64,000 nucleotides of DNA from Amycolatopsis australiensis (GTDB lineage: Bacteria > Actinomycetota > Actinomycetes > Mycobacteriales > Pseudonocardiaceae): positions 2,294,001 through 2,358,000 of the forward strand of contig NZ_FPJG01000006.1 in NCBI RefSeq assembly GCF_900119165.1, in the 5' to 3' direction. The notes beneath the pieces were generated by a model, which saw nothing but the letters and a program-made list of their open reading frames with translations, did not search any database and was not told the origin of the DNA. The first letter of the stretch is position 1. Each line of letters begins with the position of its first letter. Shown here one piece after another: positions 18,758 to 28,446 of the stretch. The translations under genes were made by a program, and so were the position numbers.

Positions 18758-21705
18758 GGCTGCACAGGCTGGAGGTCGAAGCCTTCGGACCGTACTGCGC
18801 GCGCGAAATGGTCGACTTCGACGTGCTCGGCGCCGACGGCCTCTTCCTCCTGCACGGCGAAACCGGGGCGGGCAAGACGACGCTGCTCGACGCGATCGCG
18901 TTCGCGTTGTTCGGCGTGGTTCCCGGGGCGCGCAACGAAGCCAAGCGGCTGCGCTGCGACCTGGCCGAGCCCGACCAGATCACCGAGGTCTCCCTCGAAC
19001 TCACCGTGCAGGGCCACCGGCTGAAGATCGTGCGCAACCCGGAGTACCAGCGGCCGAAGCGGCGCGGCGAGGGCACGACCACCCAGCAGGCACGGGTGTC
19101 GCTGAGCTGGATCGGCGCCGCGCCCGCCGGGCTTCCGCCGGAAGGGCTGATCCGGATCGAGGAAGTCGCCCGTACCGTCGAGCGGCTGCTCGGCATGACA
19201 GCGGCGCAGTTCTTCCAGGTCGTGCTGCTGCCGCAGGGCGAGTTCGCCCGGTTCCTGCGCTCGGACACCGCCGAGCGCGAGAAGCTCCTCGAACGGCTCT
19301 TCGGCACCGAGCGCTTCGCCGACGTCGAACGGTGGTTCGCCGACCTGCGGGCCGAACGCGGCCGCGAACTGGAGCAGCAGCAAGGCAGGGTGCGCGAGCT
19401 GCTGGCCCGGTACGCGCAGGAGGCCCAGCAGGACCCGCCCGAGTCCGGTGTCGCCGAATGGGTCGACAACGTCCTGGCCGCGTCCGAAGCACGCGTCGAG
19501 CAGGTCACGGCCGAGGAGGAACGGGCGCGGGCGGCGGCGCAGCGGGCGGACGTCTACCTGCAGGAGGAACGGGCCGGCGCCGAGAAGATCCGGCGGGTCC
19601 GCACGGCACACCTGCGGCTCCTGGAGATCACCGAGCAGGCGCCGCAGCGCGCCGAGTGGGCGCGGGAGGTCGCGGCGGCGCGGCGGGCCGCCGGCGTCGC
19701 CGTTGAGGCCGACCTGCTGGACCGGCGGGTCGCCGAACTGGCCGAGGCCGAACAAGCGGAGAAGAACCGTGGCGCACGGCTGCGGGAGTTCGGCACCCGC
19801 GCGACCGGCGACCTCAAGGCGCGGGCGGCCGCCGCGCGCGAAGAAGCCGGTGCGGTGGCCGAGCTGGTCGCCGAGGCCGAGCAGCAGCAGCTCGACATCA
19901 TGCGGCGAGACGACCGGAAGCTGGCCGCCGTCACGGCCCGGGAGCAGGCCGAAACGCTGACCGCCGAGCTGGCCGCGATCCCCGGCCAGCTGGCGAAACT
20001 GCGCGAGGACGCGGTCGCGGCGGCCGAGGCCGAGGCGAAGCTCGACGGGGCACGCGCCAGGGTCGAGGAGCTGACGGCCGTCGCGCGTGACGCGGCCGAG
20101 CTGCCCGGAGCGCAGGCGAAAGTCCAGCGCGGCGAGGCGAAGCTGCGCGAAGTGGTCGACACGCATCAGGCAGCCCGGCAGCACCGGCTCGACCTGCGGG
20201 AACGGCGGCTCGACGGGATGGCGGCGGAGCTCGCCGCCGCGTTGCCGGAGGGCGCGCCGTGCCCGGTGTGCGGGTCGGCGGAGCATCCGGCGAAGGCCGA
20301 CCGGGACGCCGAACTGGTCGACCCGGCCGAGGAGCGGGCCGCCGAAGAGGCCGAGCAGGCCGCCGACGCGATGCGGCAGCGGGTCGTGGCCGCGCTGGAA
20401 GAGGCGAAGGCGCGGCTGGCGGGACTGCTCGAACGCCTGGCCGGGCGCACAGCGGAGTCCGTCGCGGCCGAGCTGGCGGAGGCCAAGGAGACCGTCGCGA
20501 CGCTCACGCGGCAGGCGTCCGGGAAGGCGAAGCTCGGCCAGCAGGTCATCCTCCTGGAACGCGACCTGGAAACGCGGACCGAACGCCTGCGCCAGGTCGA
20601 GCAGGCCGCGGTCGAAGCGACGACCGACGTCCGGGCCCTGGACGAGCGGCTCGCCGAGCGCGAACGCCGTCTGGTCGCCGGACGCGGCGAGTTCGCGGAC
20701 GTCTCCGCCCGGCGCGAGCACCTGATCGGCCTCGCCGAAGCCCTCGAAGCGGTCGCCGAGGCCCGGACGGCGGTCGCTGGCGCCCGGGAGCGCGTGGCCC
20801 AGCAGCGCGCGCTGGTCGACGCCGCGGTCAAGGCGAAGGGGTTCACGTCGCTGAAGAAGGCACGCGCCGCGATGCTGCCGGACGAGCAGATCGAAAAACT
20901 GGAACAGGGCATCGCGGAGGCCGAGGCCGCCGCGGCGGGGGCGCGGGCGCTGCTGTCCGAGCCCGACCTGTTCGGGATCTCACCGGACGACGTCGCGGAC
21001 GTCGACCGCGCGGCCGACGCGGCCGAAGTCGCACGGGCCCGTGCCGACTCCGCGTACGCGGCGCTGCGCGTGGCGACGGCCCAGCACGAGGAATTGACGC
21101 GGCTGGCCGGGTTGCTGCGCAACGCGCTCGCCGGGCTGGCTCCCGCCGAAGCGGCGTACGCCGAACTGCGCGCGCTCGCGGACGTCGTCAACGGGCGCGG
21201 GCAGAACAGCCGGAAGATGTCGCTGCGCTCGTACGTGCTGGCCGCGCGGCTGGAGGAGGTGGCGGTCGCCGCCACGCACCGGCTGCGGACGATGAGCCAG
21301 GGGCGCTATTCGTTCGTGCACTCGGACGCCGCGGGGGCGCGCGGTACCCGCGGCGGCCTGGGCATCGACGTGCTCGACGACTACTCGGGCACGATCCGCC
21401 CGGCGAAGACGCTCTCCGGCGGTGAGTCGTTCCTCGCGTCGCTGGCCCTGGCGCTCGGGCTGGCCGACGTCGTCGCCGGCGAGACCGGCGGCGCGCTGCT
21501 GGACACGCTGTTCGTCGACGAGGGATTCGGCACGCTGGACGCCGAAACCCTCGACGTCGTGATGAACATCCTCGACGAGCTCCGCGCGGGCGGCCGGGTG
21601 GTCGGCCTGGTCTCGCACGTCGAGGAGCTGCGGCAGCGCATCCCGACGCGGCTGCGGGTCCGCAAGTCCCGCACGGGCTCGACCTTGGAGGTGCGCGCCG
21701 GCTGA
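18754..21705 (+). CDS. sbcC: exonuclease SbcCD subunit C (SMC-like ATPase)
   Basis: Rad50-type ATPase partner of SbcD, 983 residues. The N-terminal Walker A (HGETGAGKTTLLDAIAFALF) is followed by two long Ala/Glu/Arg-rich coiled-coil arms. Between them lies a zinc hook with CPVCGSAEHP near residue 505. The C-terminal half has the ABC signature LSGGESFLASLALALGLAD and Walker B LLDTLFVDEGFGTLDAETLD. Very high Ala/Glu/Arg content produces long open frames on other strands, which I treat as shadows. Confidence 0.97.
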   Translation: MRLHRLEVEAFGPYCAREMVDFDVLGADGLFLLHGETGAGKTTLLDAIAFALFGVVPGARNEAKRLRCDLAEPDQITEVSLELTVQGHRLKIVRNPEYQRPKRRGEGTTTQQARVSLSWIGAAPAGLPPEGLIRIEEVARTVERLLGMTAAQFFQVVLLPQGEFARFLRSDTAEREKLLERLFGTERFADVERWFADLRAERGRELEQQQGRVRELLARYAQEAQQDPPESGVAEWVDNVLAASEARVEQVTAEEERARAAAQRADVYLQEERAGAEKIRRVRTAHLRLLEITEQAPQRAEWAREVAAARRAAGVAVEADLLDRRVAELAEAEQAEKNRGARLREFGTRATGDLKARAAAAREEAGAVAELVAEAEQQQLDIMRRDDRKLAAVTAREQAETLTAELAAIPGQLAKLREDAVAAAEAEAKLDGARARVEELTAVARDAAELPGAQAKVQRGEAKLREVVDTHQAARQHRLDLRERRLDGMAAELAAALPEGAPCPVCGSAEHPAKADRDAELVDPAEERAAEEAEQAADAMRQRVVAALEEAKARLAGLLERLAGRTAESVAAELAEAKETVATLTRQASGKAKLGQQVILLERDLETRTERLRQVEQAAVEATTDVRALDERLAERERRLVAGRGEFADVSARREHLIGLAEALEAVAEARTAVAGARERVAQQRALVDAAVKAKGFTSLKKARAAMLPDEQIEKLEQGIAEAEAAAAGARALLSEPDLFGISPDDVADVDRAADAAEVARARADSAYAALRVATAQHEELTRLAGLLRNALAGLAPAEAAYAELRALADVVNGRGQNSRKMSLRSYVLAARLEEVAVAATHRLRTMSQGRYSFVHSDAAGARGTRGGLGIDVLDDYSGTIRPAKTLSGGESFLASLALALGLADVVAGETGGALLDTLFVDEGFGTLDAETLDVVMNILDELRAGGRVVGLVSHVEELRQRIPTRLRVRKSRTGSTLEVRAG

Positions 21706-21726
21706 CGGCTCGGACAAGATGAAGGC

Positions 21727-21918
21727 ATGACGGACCAGCCGCCGAACGGCCTGCCCCGCTACCGCCTGCTCACCGGCCCGGACGACGCGAAGTTCTGCCA
21801 CCGGGTCAGCGAGGCGCTCGAACTCGGTTACCGCCTGCACGGCTCGCCGGCCGCGACGTTCGACGGCGGCCAGGTGATCGTCGCGCAGGCGCTGCTGTGG
21901 CGGGGCGAGCAGGGCTGA
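21727..21918 (+). CDS. DUF1737 small protein
   Basis: A 63-residue protein with the DUF1737 pattern YRLLTGPDDAKFCHRVSEAL, then ELGYRLHGSPAATFDGGQVI. This family is small and soluble and its function is unknown. A CAAGAT hexamer 6 nt before the ATG hints at a leaderless transcript. It follows sbcC by 21 nt and converges on the alkA gene, with 7 nt between the stop codons. Confidence 0.85.
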   Translation: MTDQPPNGLPRYRLLTGPDDAKFCHRVSEALELGYRLHGSPAATFDGGQVIVAQALLWRGEQG

Positions 21919-21925
21919 CGGCGCG

Positions 21926-23341
21926 TCAGGCCGCCGCGTGCCGGAGGTACATCGCGGCGTAGGAACACCAGGGCGTCCAGCTCCGCGCGCGCTCCGGCAG
22001 TGAGTCCGGCGCGATGCCCAGGGCCGTGGCGCCCCGCCGGACCGTGGCGTCCTCGGCCAGCAGGACGTCCGGGGCGCCGAGGACGCGCATGAGCACGTAG
22101 TCCGCCGTCGACGCGTCGAGGCCCGGGCACGCCAGCAGCTCGGCCCGGAGTTCGGCCGCCTCCCGGCCGACGTGCACGTCCAGGCGGCCTTCGGCCAGTG
22201 CGGACGCGACGCTGGTCACCGTCTCCGAGACCTGCGCGGCCGCGATCCGGGCCGCGTCCGGGAAGAGCCGCGTGACGCCCCACTCGGCCGGGACCTCGTC
22301 GCCGAGCGACGCCACCTCGGCGCTTCGCGGGCCGAGCAGGGCGCGCAGCAGCAGCTCCTCGCCGTCGACGGCGCCCGGCACCCGGATGCCGGGCACGGCC
22401 GTGACGACCGGGGCCAGCGCCGGGTCCGCGCCGAGGACCCGCGTGACCGCGGACGGGTCGGCGTCGAGGTCGAGCAGCCGGCGCACCCGGCTGACCGCGC
22501 TGCCGAGGTCACGCAGGTCGGCCAGCGACAGCTCGCAGCGCACGTGGTCGGGCTGCGGCGTCAGCCGTACGACGCCGGTGCCGTGGGGCAGCCGCAACGT
22601 CCGGGCGTAGGACTCCGAAGTGAGGTCTTCGACGCCCGCAACCGCGTGAGCTGCGAAGTAGCGAAGCAACCCAGCCGCGTCGAACGGCGGCCTGAACGGC
22701 AACCGCAGGCTGAGCCGCGTCCCGCTGACGTCGCCCTCGCGTCTGCGACGCGACGCAGCGAAGGCGCGAAGCTGCGAAGGAGTCGTCGCGAAGACTTCGC
22801 GGATGGTCTCGTTGAACTGCCGGACGCTGGAGAAGCCCGCCGCGAACGCGACGTCCGTCAGCGGCAGCTCGGACATTTCGATGAGCAGGCGGGCCGAGTG
22901 CGCCCGGTGGGCGCGGGCCAGCGCGAGCGGCCCCGCGCCCAGCTCGGCGGTGAGCACCCGGCCGAGCTGGCGTTCCGAGTAGCCGAGCCGGCGCGCGAGG
23001 CCGGGGACGCCTTCGCGTTCGACGGTCCCGTCGGAGATCAGGCGCATCGCCCGCGCCGCGAGGTCGGCGCGCACGTTCCAGTCCGGCGACCCGGGCACGG
23101 CGTCGGGCAGGCAGCGGCGGCAGGCGCGGAAGCCGTTGGCCTGGGCGGCCGCCGACGTCGGGAAGAAGCGGACGTTCTGCGCCTTCGGCGTCGACGCCGG
23201 GCAGGACGGGCGGCAGTAGATGCCGGTCGTGCGGACCGCCATGATGAACTGGCCGTCGAAGCGCGAGTCGCGGGCGGTGACCACGCGGTAGCAGCGTTCG
23301 GTGTCCCGCCAGAGCGCGGGCGGCTCGGTTGTCGTGACCAT
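21926..23341 (-). CDS. alkA: Ada N-terminal domain / AraC HTH / AlkA glycosylase fusion
   Basis: Alkylation-damage sensor and repair enzyme in one chain, 471 residues from the ATG at 23341 (a start at 23353 is also possible). The Ada zinc domain (about 10-80) has cysteines in TTGIYCRPSCPAS and GFRACRRCLPD. An AraC-type HTH follows (about 90-195; SELPLTDVAFAAGFSSVRQF). The C-terminal AlkA-type 3-methyladenine glycosylase has the helix-hairpin region near VTAVPGIRVPGAVDGEE and WTPWCSYAAMYLRH. There is no O6-methyltransferase domain. This architecture matches mycobacterial AlkA (Rv1317c type). Confidence 0.93.
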   Translation of the reverse strand: MVTTTEPPALWRDTERCYRVVTARDSRFDGQFIMAVRTTGIYCRPSCPASTPKAQNVRFFPTSAAAQANGFRACRRCLPDAVPGSPDWNVRADLAARAMRLISDGTVEREGVPGLARRLGYSERQLGRVLTAELGAGPLALARAHRAHSARLLIEMSELPLTDVAFAAGFSSVRQFNETIREVFATTPSQLRAFAASRRRREGDVSGTRLSLRLPFRPPFDAAGLLRYFAAHAVAGVEDLTSESYARTLRLPHGTGVVRLTPQPDHVRCELSLADLRDLGSAVSRVRRLLDLDADPSAVTRVLGADPALAPVVTAVPGIRVPGAVDGEELLLRALLGPRSAEVASLGDEVPAEWGVTRLFPDAARIAAAQVSETVTSVASALAEGRLDVHVGREAAELRAELLACPGLDASTADYVLMRVLGAPDVLLAEDATVRRGATALGIAPDSLPERARSWTPWCSYAAMYLRHAAA

Positions 23342-23443
23342 GCCTTCGAGCATGCCAGCAGGTCAGCGCGGTCGCTGGCGGAAATCCGACGCGGCGTTGG
23401 GTGCGTGGGGCCCGGGCGGGGCGGGCACGTAGACTGCGAGGTC

Positions 23444-24526
<1,083 letters not shown>

Positions 24527-24633
24527 GCCGTTGCGGCTCCGGATGCCCGACGATCGACCTGGACGACGGCGGAGGCCAGCCGGGTAGCGACGGCACCACG
24601 CTCCGGCCGTCCGGCTCTGCCACGCTCGGCGGC

Positions 24634-24924
24634 GTGACCGCTTACGTGATCTCCGAAGTCGAAGTCCTCGACGAAGCCCAAGCCCGGCGTTACCGCGAGC
24701 TGGCCCAGGCCTCGATCGAGGCGCACGGTGGGCGTTACCTCGCTAGAGGGGCGGTCCCGGCCGCGCTCGAAGGACCGGCCGGCGACGGCCGTCTCGTCAT
24801 CGTCGAGTTTCCCGATCGGGGGACCGCAGAACGCTGGTACGGCTCCGATGAGTACGCCGCCGCCCTCGGGATCAGGGCGACGGCGCTTCGGCGACGGCTG
24901 CTGCTCGTCGACGGGGTCGGCTAG
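24634..24924 (+). CDS. DUF1330 family protein
   Basis: A 96-residue ferredoxin-fold (dimeric alpha/beta barrel) protein. The GTG start gives MTAYVISEVEVLDEAQARRY. The DUF1330 signature covers YRELAQASIEAHGGRYLARG and VIVEFPDRGTAERWYGSDEY. Function is unknown. The stop codon TAG shares the palindrome CTAG with the stop of the convergent microprotein gene at 24921-25025. Confidence 0.88.
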   Translation: MTAYVISEVEVLDEAQARRYRELAQASIEAHGGRYLARGAVPAALEGPAGDGRLVIVEFPDRGTAERWYGSDEYAAALGIRATALRRRLLLVDGVG

Positions 24925-25025
24925 CCGAGGAGGCCCAGCAGCGCGATCGCGATCAGGACCACCGCCGGGGCGAGGGCGTTGATCCAGGCGCGCTGGGCGG
25001 GGGTGGGGGCGGCGGGGCTGTTCAT
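24921..25025 (-). CDS. 34-residue single-pass membrane microprotein
   Basis: The short frame reads MNSPAAPTPAQRAWINALAP, then a hydrophobic helix (AVVLIAIALLGLLG) to the very C-terminus. Length, composition and a clean ATG make it a plausible membrane microprotein. Similar tiny ORFs are often missed in actinomycete genomes. I see no strong Shine-Dalgarno, so confidence is moderate. It shares its stop palindrome CTAG with the DUF1330 gene. Confidence 0.5.
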   Translation of the reverse strand: MNSPAAPTPAQRAWINALAPAVVLIAIALLGLLG

Positions 25026-25105
25026 GGCGTTCCCAAGGTCGGACCGATGCTTCCGCAGGAACAGCGCGCCGATCACGTCCCGCGTTAGCAGGTGTGATCG
25101 AACTC

Positions 25106-25213
25106 TCAGCCGTCCAGGTGATGGCGGTTGCGGGCGGTGAACCAGAGCACGCCGCCGGCCGCCGCCACCATCGACGCGAACGCCGCTGCTCCCACCACGA
25201 TTGCCTGGGTCAT
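25106..25213 (-). CDS. 35-residue membrane microprotein
   Basis: Reads MTQAIVVGAAAFASMVAAAG followed by GVLWFTARNRHHLDG: one membrane helix with a short basic tail, as in tail-anchored or regulatory microproteins. A good Shine-Dalgarno (GGAGGGAGACGAG) lies just before the ATG at 25213, which supports real translation. The longer in-frame start at 25294 would overlap the dehydratase gene and lacks such a site. Function is unknown. Confidence 0.6.
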   Translation of the reverse strand: MTQAIVVGAAAFASMVAAAGGVLWFTARNRHHLDG

Positions 25214-25290
25214 GCTCGTCTCCCTCCTGGAATGGTCCGGTAACCGAGAGACGTCGAAACCCGCGAAAAGTGCACTCAGAGTTACCGGGA

Positions 25291-25575
25291 TCACAGTCCC
25301 GAGATGACCGAGTCGATCTGCGCGGCCAGGTCGAAGTCCTTCGCCGTGAGGCCGCCCGCCGAATGCGTGCTGAGCCGGAACGTCAGCGTGCGCCAGCGGA
25401 TGTCGATGTCGGGGTGGTGGTCGGCCGCTTCGGCCAGCTCCGCGACGCGGTCCACCACCTCGATCGCCTGCGGGAAGCTCGCCAGTTCCACCTCGCGGGA
25501 GATCACCGATCCGGATCGGGTCCAGTGCTCACCCAGCCGGGCGTCGGCCTCGGAGTCGCTCAACAGTTCCGTCAT
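25291..25575 (-). CDS. 4a-hydroxytetrahydrobiopterin dehydratase (PCD family)
   Basis: Pterin-4a-carbinolamine dehydratase, 94 residues. It recycles tetrahydropterin cofactor after aromatic hydroxylases and can be a moonlighting protein. The catalytic signature AADHHPDIDIRWRTLTFRLS with its His-His pair is present, followed by the typical SAGGLTAKDFDLAAQID. Full family length. It is divergent from the thiamine transporter leader. No aromatic amino-acid hydroxylase is in the window. Confidence 0.93.
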   Translation of the reverse strand: MTELLSDSEADARLGEHWTRSGSVISREVELASFPQAIEVVDRVAELAEAADHHPDIDIRWRTLTFRLSTHSAGGLTAKDFDLAAQIDSVISGL

Positions 25576-25600
25576 GTCTCCATGGTCGTCCGTCCTGGAC

Positions 25601-25606
25601 TACGCT
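25601..25606 (+). promoter_or_regulatory. -10-like TACGCT ahead of the TPP riboswitch
   Basis: TACGCT lies about 7 nt before the expected 5' end of the riboswitch RNA. I see no clear -35, so the assignment rests on position and hexamer only. Confidence 0.35.
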
Positions 25607-25613
25607 GCACGGT

Positions 25614-25700
25614 TGCCACGGGAGTCCGGTGAGCCGGGCTGAGAGGCGGGTCACCCCGCGACCGTTCGCACCTGACCGGATCATGCCGGCGAAGGGAGGG
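25614..25700 (+). promoter_or_regulatory. TPP riboswitch
   Basis: Thiamine-pyrophosphate aptamer (Thi box). It contains the conserved core GGGCTGAGAGGCGG with the CTGAGA pyrimidine-binding loop. The 3' half reads CACCTGACCGGATCATGCC and GGCGAAGGGA, closely matching the usual Thi-box. The expression platform follows directly: GGGAGGG (25694-25700), CCCCTCCT (25705-25712) and the ribosome-binding site AGGAGGGG (25728-25735). The middle segment can pair with either of the others. It should repress the thiamine transporter when TPP is abundant. Confidence 0.93.
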
Positions 25701-25738
25701 CTTTCCCCTCCTCGTCCGGCGAAGTGCAGGAGGGGTAG

Positions 25739-26788
25739 ATGAAACGCAGGGCTGTTCGCGCCGCGACGGCCATCGCCGCCGTCAGCGCCGTCGCCGCGGG
25801 GTGCTCGCTGTCGGACGGTGACGGTGGCACGCAGCAGACGCCCACCGTCACCCTCGTGACGCACGATTCGTTCCTGGCGCCGCAGGAGGTGCTCGACGCC
25901 TTCCAGCGGCAGTCCGGCATCAAGATCTCCGTGCTCAAGCAGGGTGACGCCGGTTCGCTGACCAACAAGCTCGTGCTCACCAAGGCCAACCCGGTCGGCG
26001 ACGTCGCGTACGGCGTCGACTCGACCTTCGCCTCGCGCGCCCTGCAGGAAGGCGTCTTCGAGCCCTACACGAGCCCGGAGGCCGACCGCGGCCCGCAGCG
26101 CTACGCCGTCGACCCCGAGCACCGCCTGTCCGCGGTCGACGTCGGCGACGTCTGCGTCAACGTCGACACGAACTACTTCGCCGCCAAGGGCATCCCGGCG
26201 CCGGCCGGCTACGACGACCTCGCCGACCCCAAGTACAAGGACCTGCTGGTCGCCGAGGACCCGGCCACGGCGTCGCCCGGGCTGGCGTTCCTCCTCGGCA
26301 CCATCGCGAAATACGGCGATGGTGGCTGGAAGGACTACTGGACCAGGCTGAAGGCCAACGGCGTCAAGGTCGTCAGCGGCTGGGAAGAGGCCTACACGAA
26401 GGACTTCTCCGGCTCGTCCGGCAAGGGGCCGCGGCCGATCGTCGTCTCCTACGCGTCGTCGCCCGCCGCCGAAATCGGTGATGACGGCAAGCCGCGCACC
26501 AAGGCGCTGCTCGACACCTGCTACCGGCAGGTCGAGTACGCCGGCGTGCTGGCGAACGGCAAGCAGGTCGAGAACGCGCGCAAGGTCGTCGACTTCCTGC
26601 TCTCGCAGCAGTTCCAGGCGACCGTCGCGGCCAACATGTACGTCTACCCGGCGCGCCAGGGCGTCGACCTGCCCGCCGGCTGGGCGCAGGTCGCGCCGCT
26701 GCCGCAGAAGCCGCAGACGCTGCCCGCCGACCAGGTGCAGGCCGGCCGCGAGAAGTGGATCGGCGAATGGCGCACGCTCATGCAGTGA
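25739..26788 (+). CDS. thiB: thiamine ABC transporter substrate-binding lipoprotein
   Basis: Extracytoplasmic thiamine-binding protein of 349 residues. The N-terminus MKRRAVRAATAIAAVSAVAA ends in a lipobox (VAAGCS), so it is probably membrane-anchored by lipid. The mature part starts TVTLVTHDSF and carries the family blocks GDAGSLTNKLVL and YGVDSTFASRAL. It has the size and fold of TbpA/ThiB. The strong ribosome-binding site AGGAGGGG ends 3 nt before the ATG and is complementary to a segment of the riboswitch platform. It is the first gene of the thiBPQ-type operon. Confidence 0.93.
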   Translation: MKRRAVRAATAIAAVSAVAAGCSLSDGDGGTQQTPTVTLVTHDSFLAPQEVLDAFQRQSGIKISVLKQGDAGSLTNKLVLTKANPVGDVAYGVDSTFASRALQEGVFEPYTSPEADRGPQRYAVDPEHRLSAVDVGDVCVNVDTNYFAAKGIPAPAGYDDLADPKYKDLLVAEDPATASPGLAFLLGTIAKYGDGGWKDYWTRLKANGVKVVSGWEEAYTKDFSGSSGKGPRPIVVSYASSPAAEIGDDGKPRTKALLDTCYRQVEYAGVLANGKQVENARKVVDFLLSQQFQATVAANMYVYPARQGVDLPAGWAQVAPLPQKPQTLPADQVQAGREKWIGEWRTLMQ

Positions 26789-28446
26789 CACCCGTGGCTC
26801 CGCCCCCGGCCGGGGGCTCCGCCACCCGGAAACCAACGGCCCCGCCGCGAACCGCCCGCGGCCTCGGCCTGGCGTTGCTCGGGCTGGCGCCGATCGGGTT
26901 CCTGGTCGTCTTCTTCGCCTGGCCGGTGCTGGCGATCGTCGGCCGCGGGTTCGCCGCCGGCGGCCTCGGCGTCGTCCTCGGCGACCCGCGGACGTGGCAG
27001 CTGGCCGGGTTCACCGTGGCGACGGCGGCCGCGTCGACGCTGGTCGCCGTGGTCGCCGGCCTGCCCGTGGCGTTCCTGCTCGCGCGGGTGCGGCTGCCCG
27101 GCGTCGGCTTGGCGCGGACGCTCGTGCTGGTGCCGTTCGTGCTGCCGACGGTCGTCGTCGGGCTCGCCTTCCGCGCGCTCTGGCCGGACGGTGGCGTGCT
27201 GCCGATCGTGCTGGCCAACGCCTTCTTCAACGTCGCGGTCGTCGCACGGACCGTCGCCGGGCTGTGGGCGCGGCTGGACGGACGGACGACCGACGCCGCC
27301 CGCGCGCTCGGTGCGTCCCCGTGGCGGGCCTTCCGCTCGGTGACGCTGCCCGCGCTCGCGCCGGCGATCGCGTCCGCCGCGGCCGTCGTCTTCCTGTTCT
27401 GCGCCACCAGTTTCGGCGTCGTGCTCATCCTCGGCGGCGCCCGGTACCGGACCCTGGAAACCGAGATCTACCTCCGGACGGTCGACCTCCTGGACCTCTC
27501 CGGCGCCGCCGCGCTGTCGCTGATCCAGTTCACCGCCGTGGTCGCGGCGCTGGTCGTCGGCGGGCTGGCGCGGCGGCGCAAGGACGGCGCCCGGATCGGA
27601 TCCGGCCGCGCGGGGTGGCCGAGCGGCGGCGAATGGTGGGTCGTCGGCGCGGCGGGCGTCGTGCTCGCGCTGCTGCTGACGCCGATCGTCGCGCTCCTCG
27701 TCGAGTCGGTGTCCACAGCGGACGGCTGGAGCCTCGCCGGCTTCCGGGCCCTCACGAGTACCGGCGAGAAGGGCGCGCTGCAGGTGTCCGGCTGGGACGC
27801 CGCGCTCAACTCGCTGAAGGTCGCGATCGACGCGACACTGCTCGCGATGGTCGTCGGCGTGCTGGCGTCCGTCGTCCTCGTGGCACTGCGGCGATCGCCC
27901 GCGAAAGCCGCGCGCGGGCTGGGCGAGACGATGGACGCCGTCCTGATGCTGCCGCTCGGGGTGTCCGCGGTGACGGTCGGGTTCGGCTACCTCGTGACGC
28001 TCGACGCGCTGCCCGGCGACCTCCGCACGTCGCCCTACCTCGTCCCGCTGGCCCAGGCGCTGGTGATCATCCCGCTGATCGTGCGGATGGTGCTGCCGGT
28101 GCTGCGCTCGGTCGACGTCCGGCTGCGGCAGGCCGCCTCGACGCTCGGCGCGAGCCCGCTGCGGGTGTGGCGGGAGATCGACCTGCCGCTGACGCTGCGG
28201 CCGCTGGTCGCCGCGGCGGGGTTCGGGTTCGTCGTCGCGCTCGGCGAGTTCGGCGCGACCAGCTTCCTGGCCCGGCCGACGGCGCCGACGCTGCCGGTCG
28301 CGGTCGCGACGCTGATGGCGCGCCCGGGCGAGCTGAACAACCAGATGGCCTACGCGGCGTGCGCGCTGCTGATGCTCGTGACGGTGCTGGCGGTCGCGCT
28401 GATCGACCGGCTCGGGGCCGCGCGCGGCCGGGTGGGAGAGTTCTGA
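26785..28446 (+). CDS. thiP: thiamine ABC transporter permease (double-length)
   Basis: A 553-residue permease with about 12 membrane helices, built from two BPD-permease halves. The EAA-type loops are DAARALGASPWRAFRSVTLP and ASTLGASPLRVWREIDLPL. The GTG at 26785 overlaps the thiB stop by 4 nt; an upstream ATG at 26767 is possible but would extend into thiB. The fused two-domain form is usual for ThiP and ferric-iron permeases. The riboswitch favours thiamine. Confidence 0.92.
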   Translation: MTPVAPPPAGGSATRKPTAPPRTARGLGLALLGLAPIGFLVVFFAWPVLAIVGRGFAAGGLGVVLGDPRTWQLAGFTVATAAASTLVAVVAGLPVAFLLARVRLPGVGLARTLVLVPFVLPTVVVGLAFRALWPDGGVLPIVLANAFFNVAVVARTVAGLWARLDGRTTDAARALGASPWRAFRSVTLPALAPAIASAAAVVFLFCATSFGVVLILGGARYRTLETEIYLRTVDLLDLSGAAALSLIQFTAVVAALVVGGLARRRKDGARIGSGRAGWPSGGEWWVVGAAGVVLALLLTPIVALLVESVSTADGWSLAGFRALTSTGEKGALQVSGWDAALNSLKVAIDATLLAMVVGVLASVVLVALRRSPAKAARGLGETMDAVLMLPLGVSAVTVGFGYLVTLDALPGDLRTSPYLVPLAQALVIIPLIVRMVLPVLRSVDVRLRQAASTLGASPLRVWREIDLPLTLRPLVAAAGFGFVVALGEFGATSFLARPTAPTLPVAVATLMARPGELNNQMAYAACALLMLVTVLAVALIDRLGAARGRVGEF

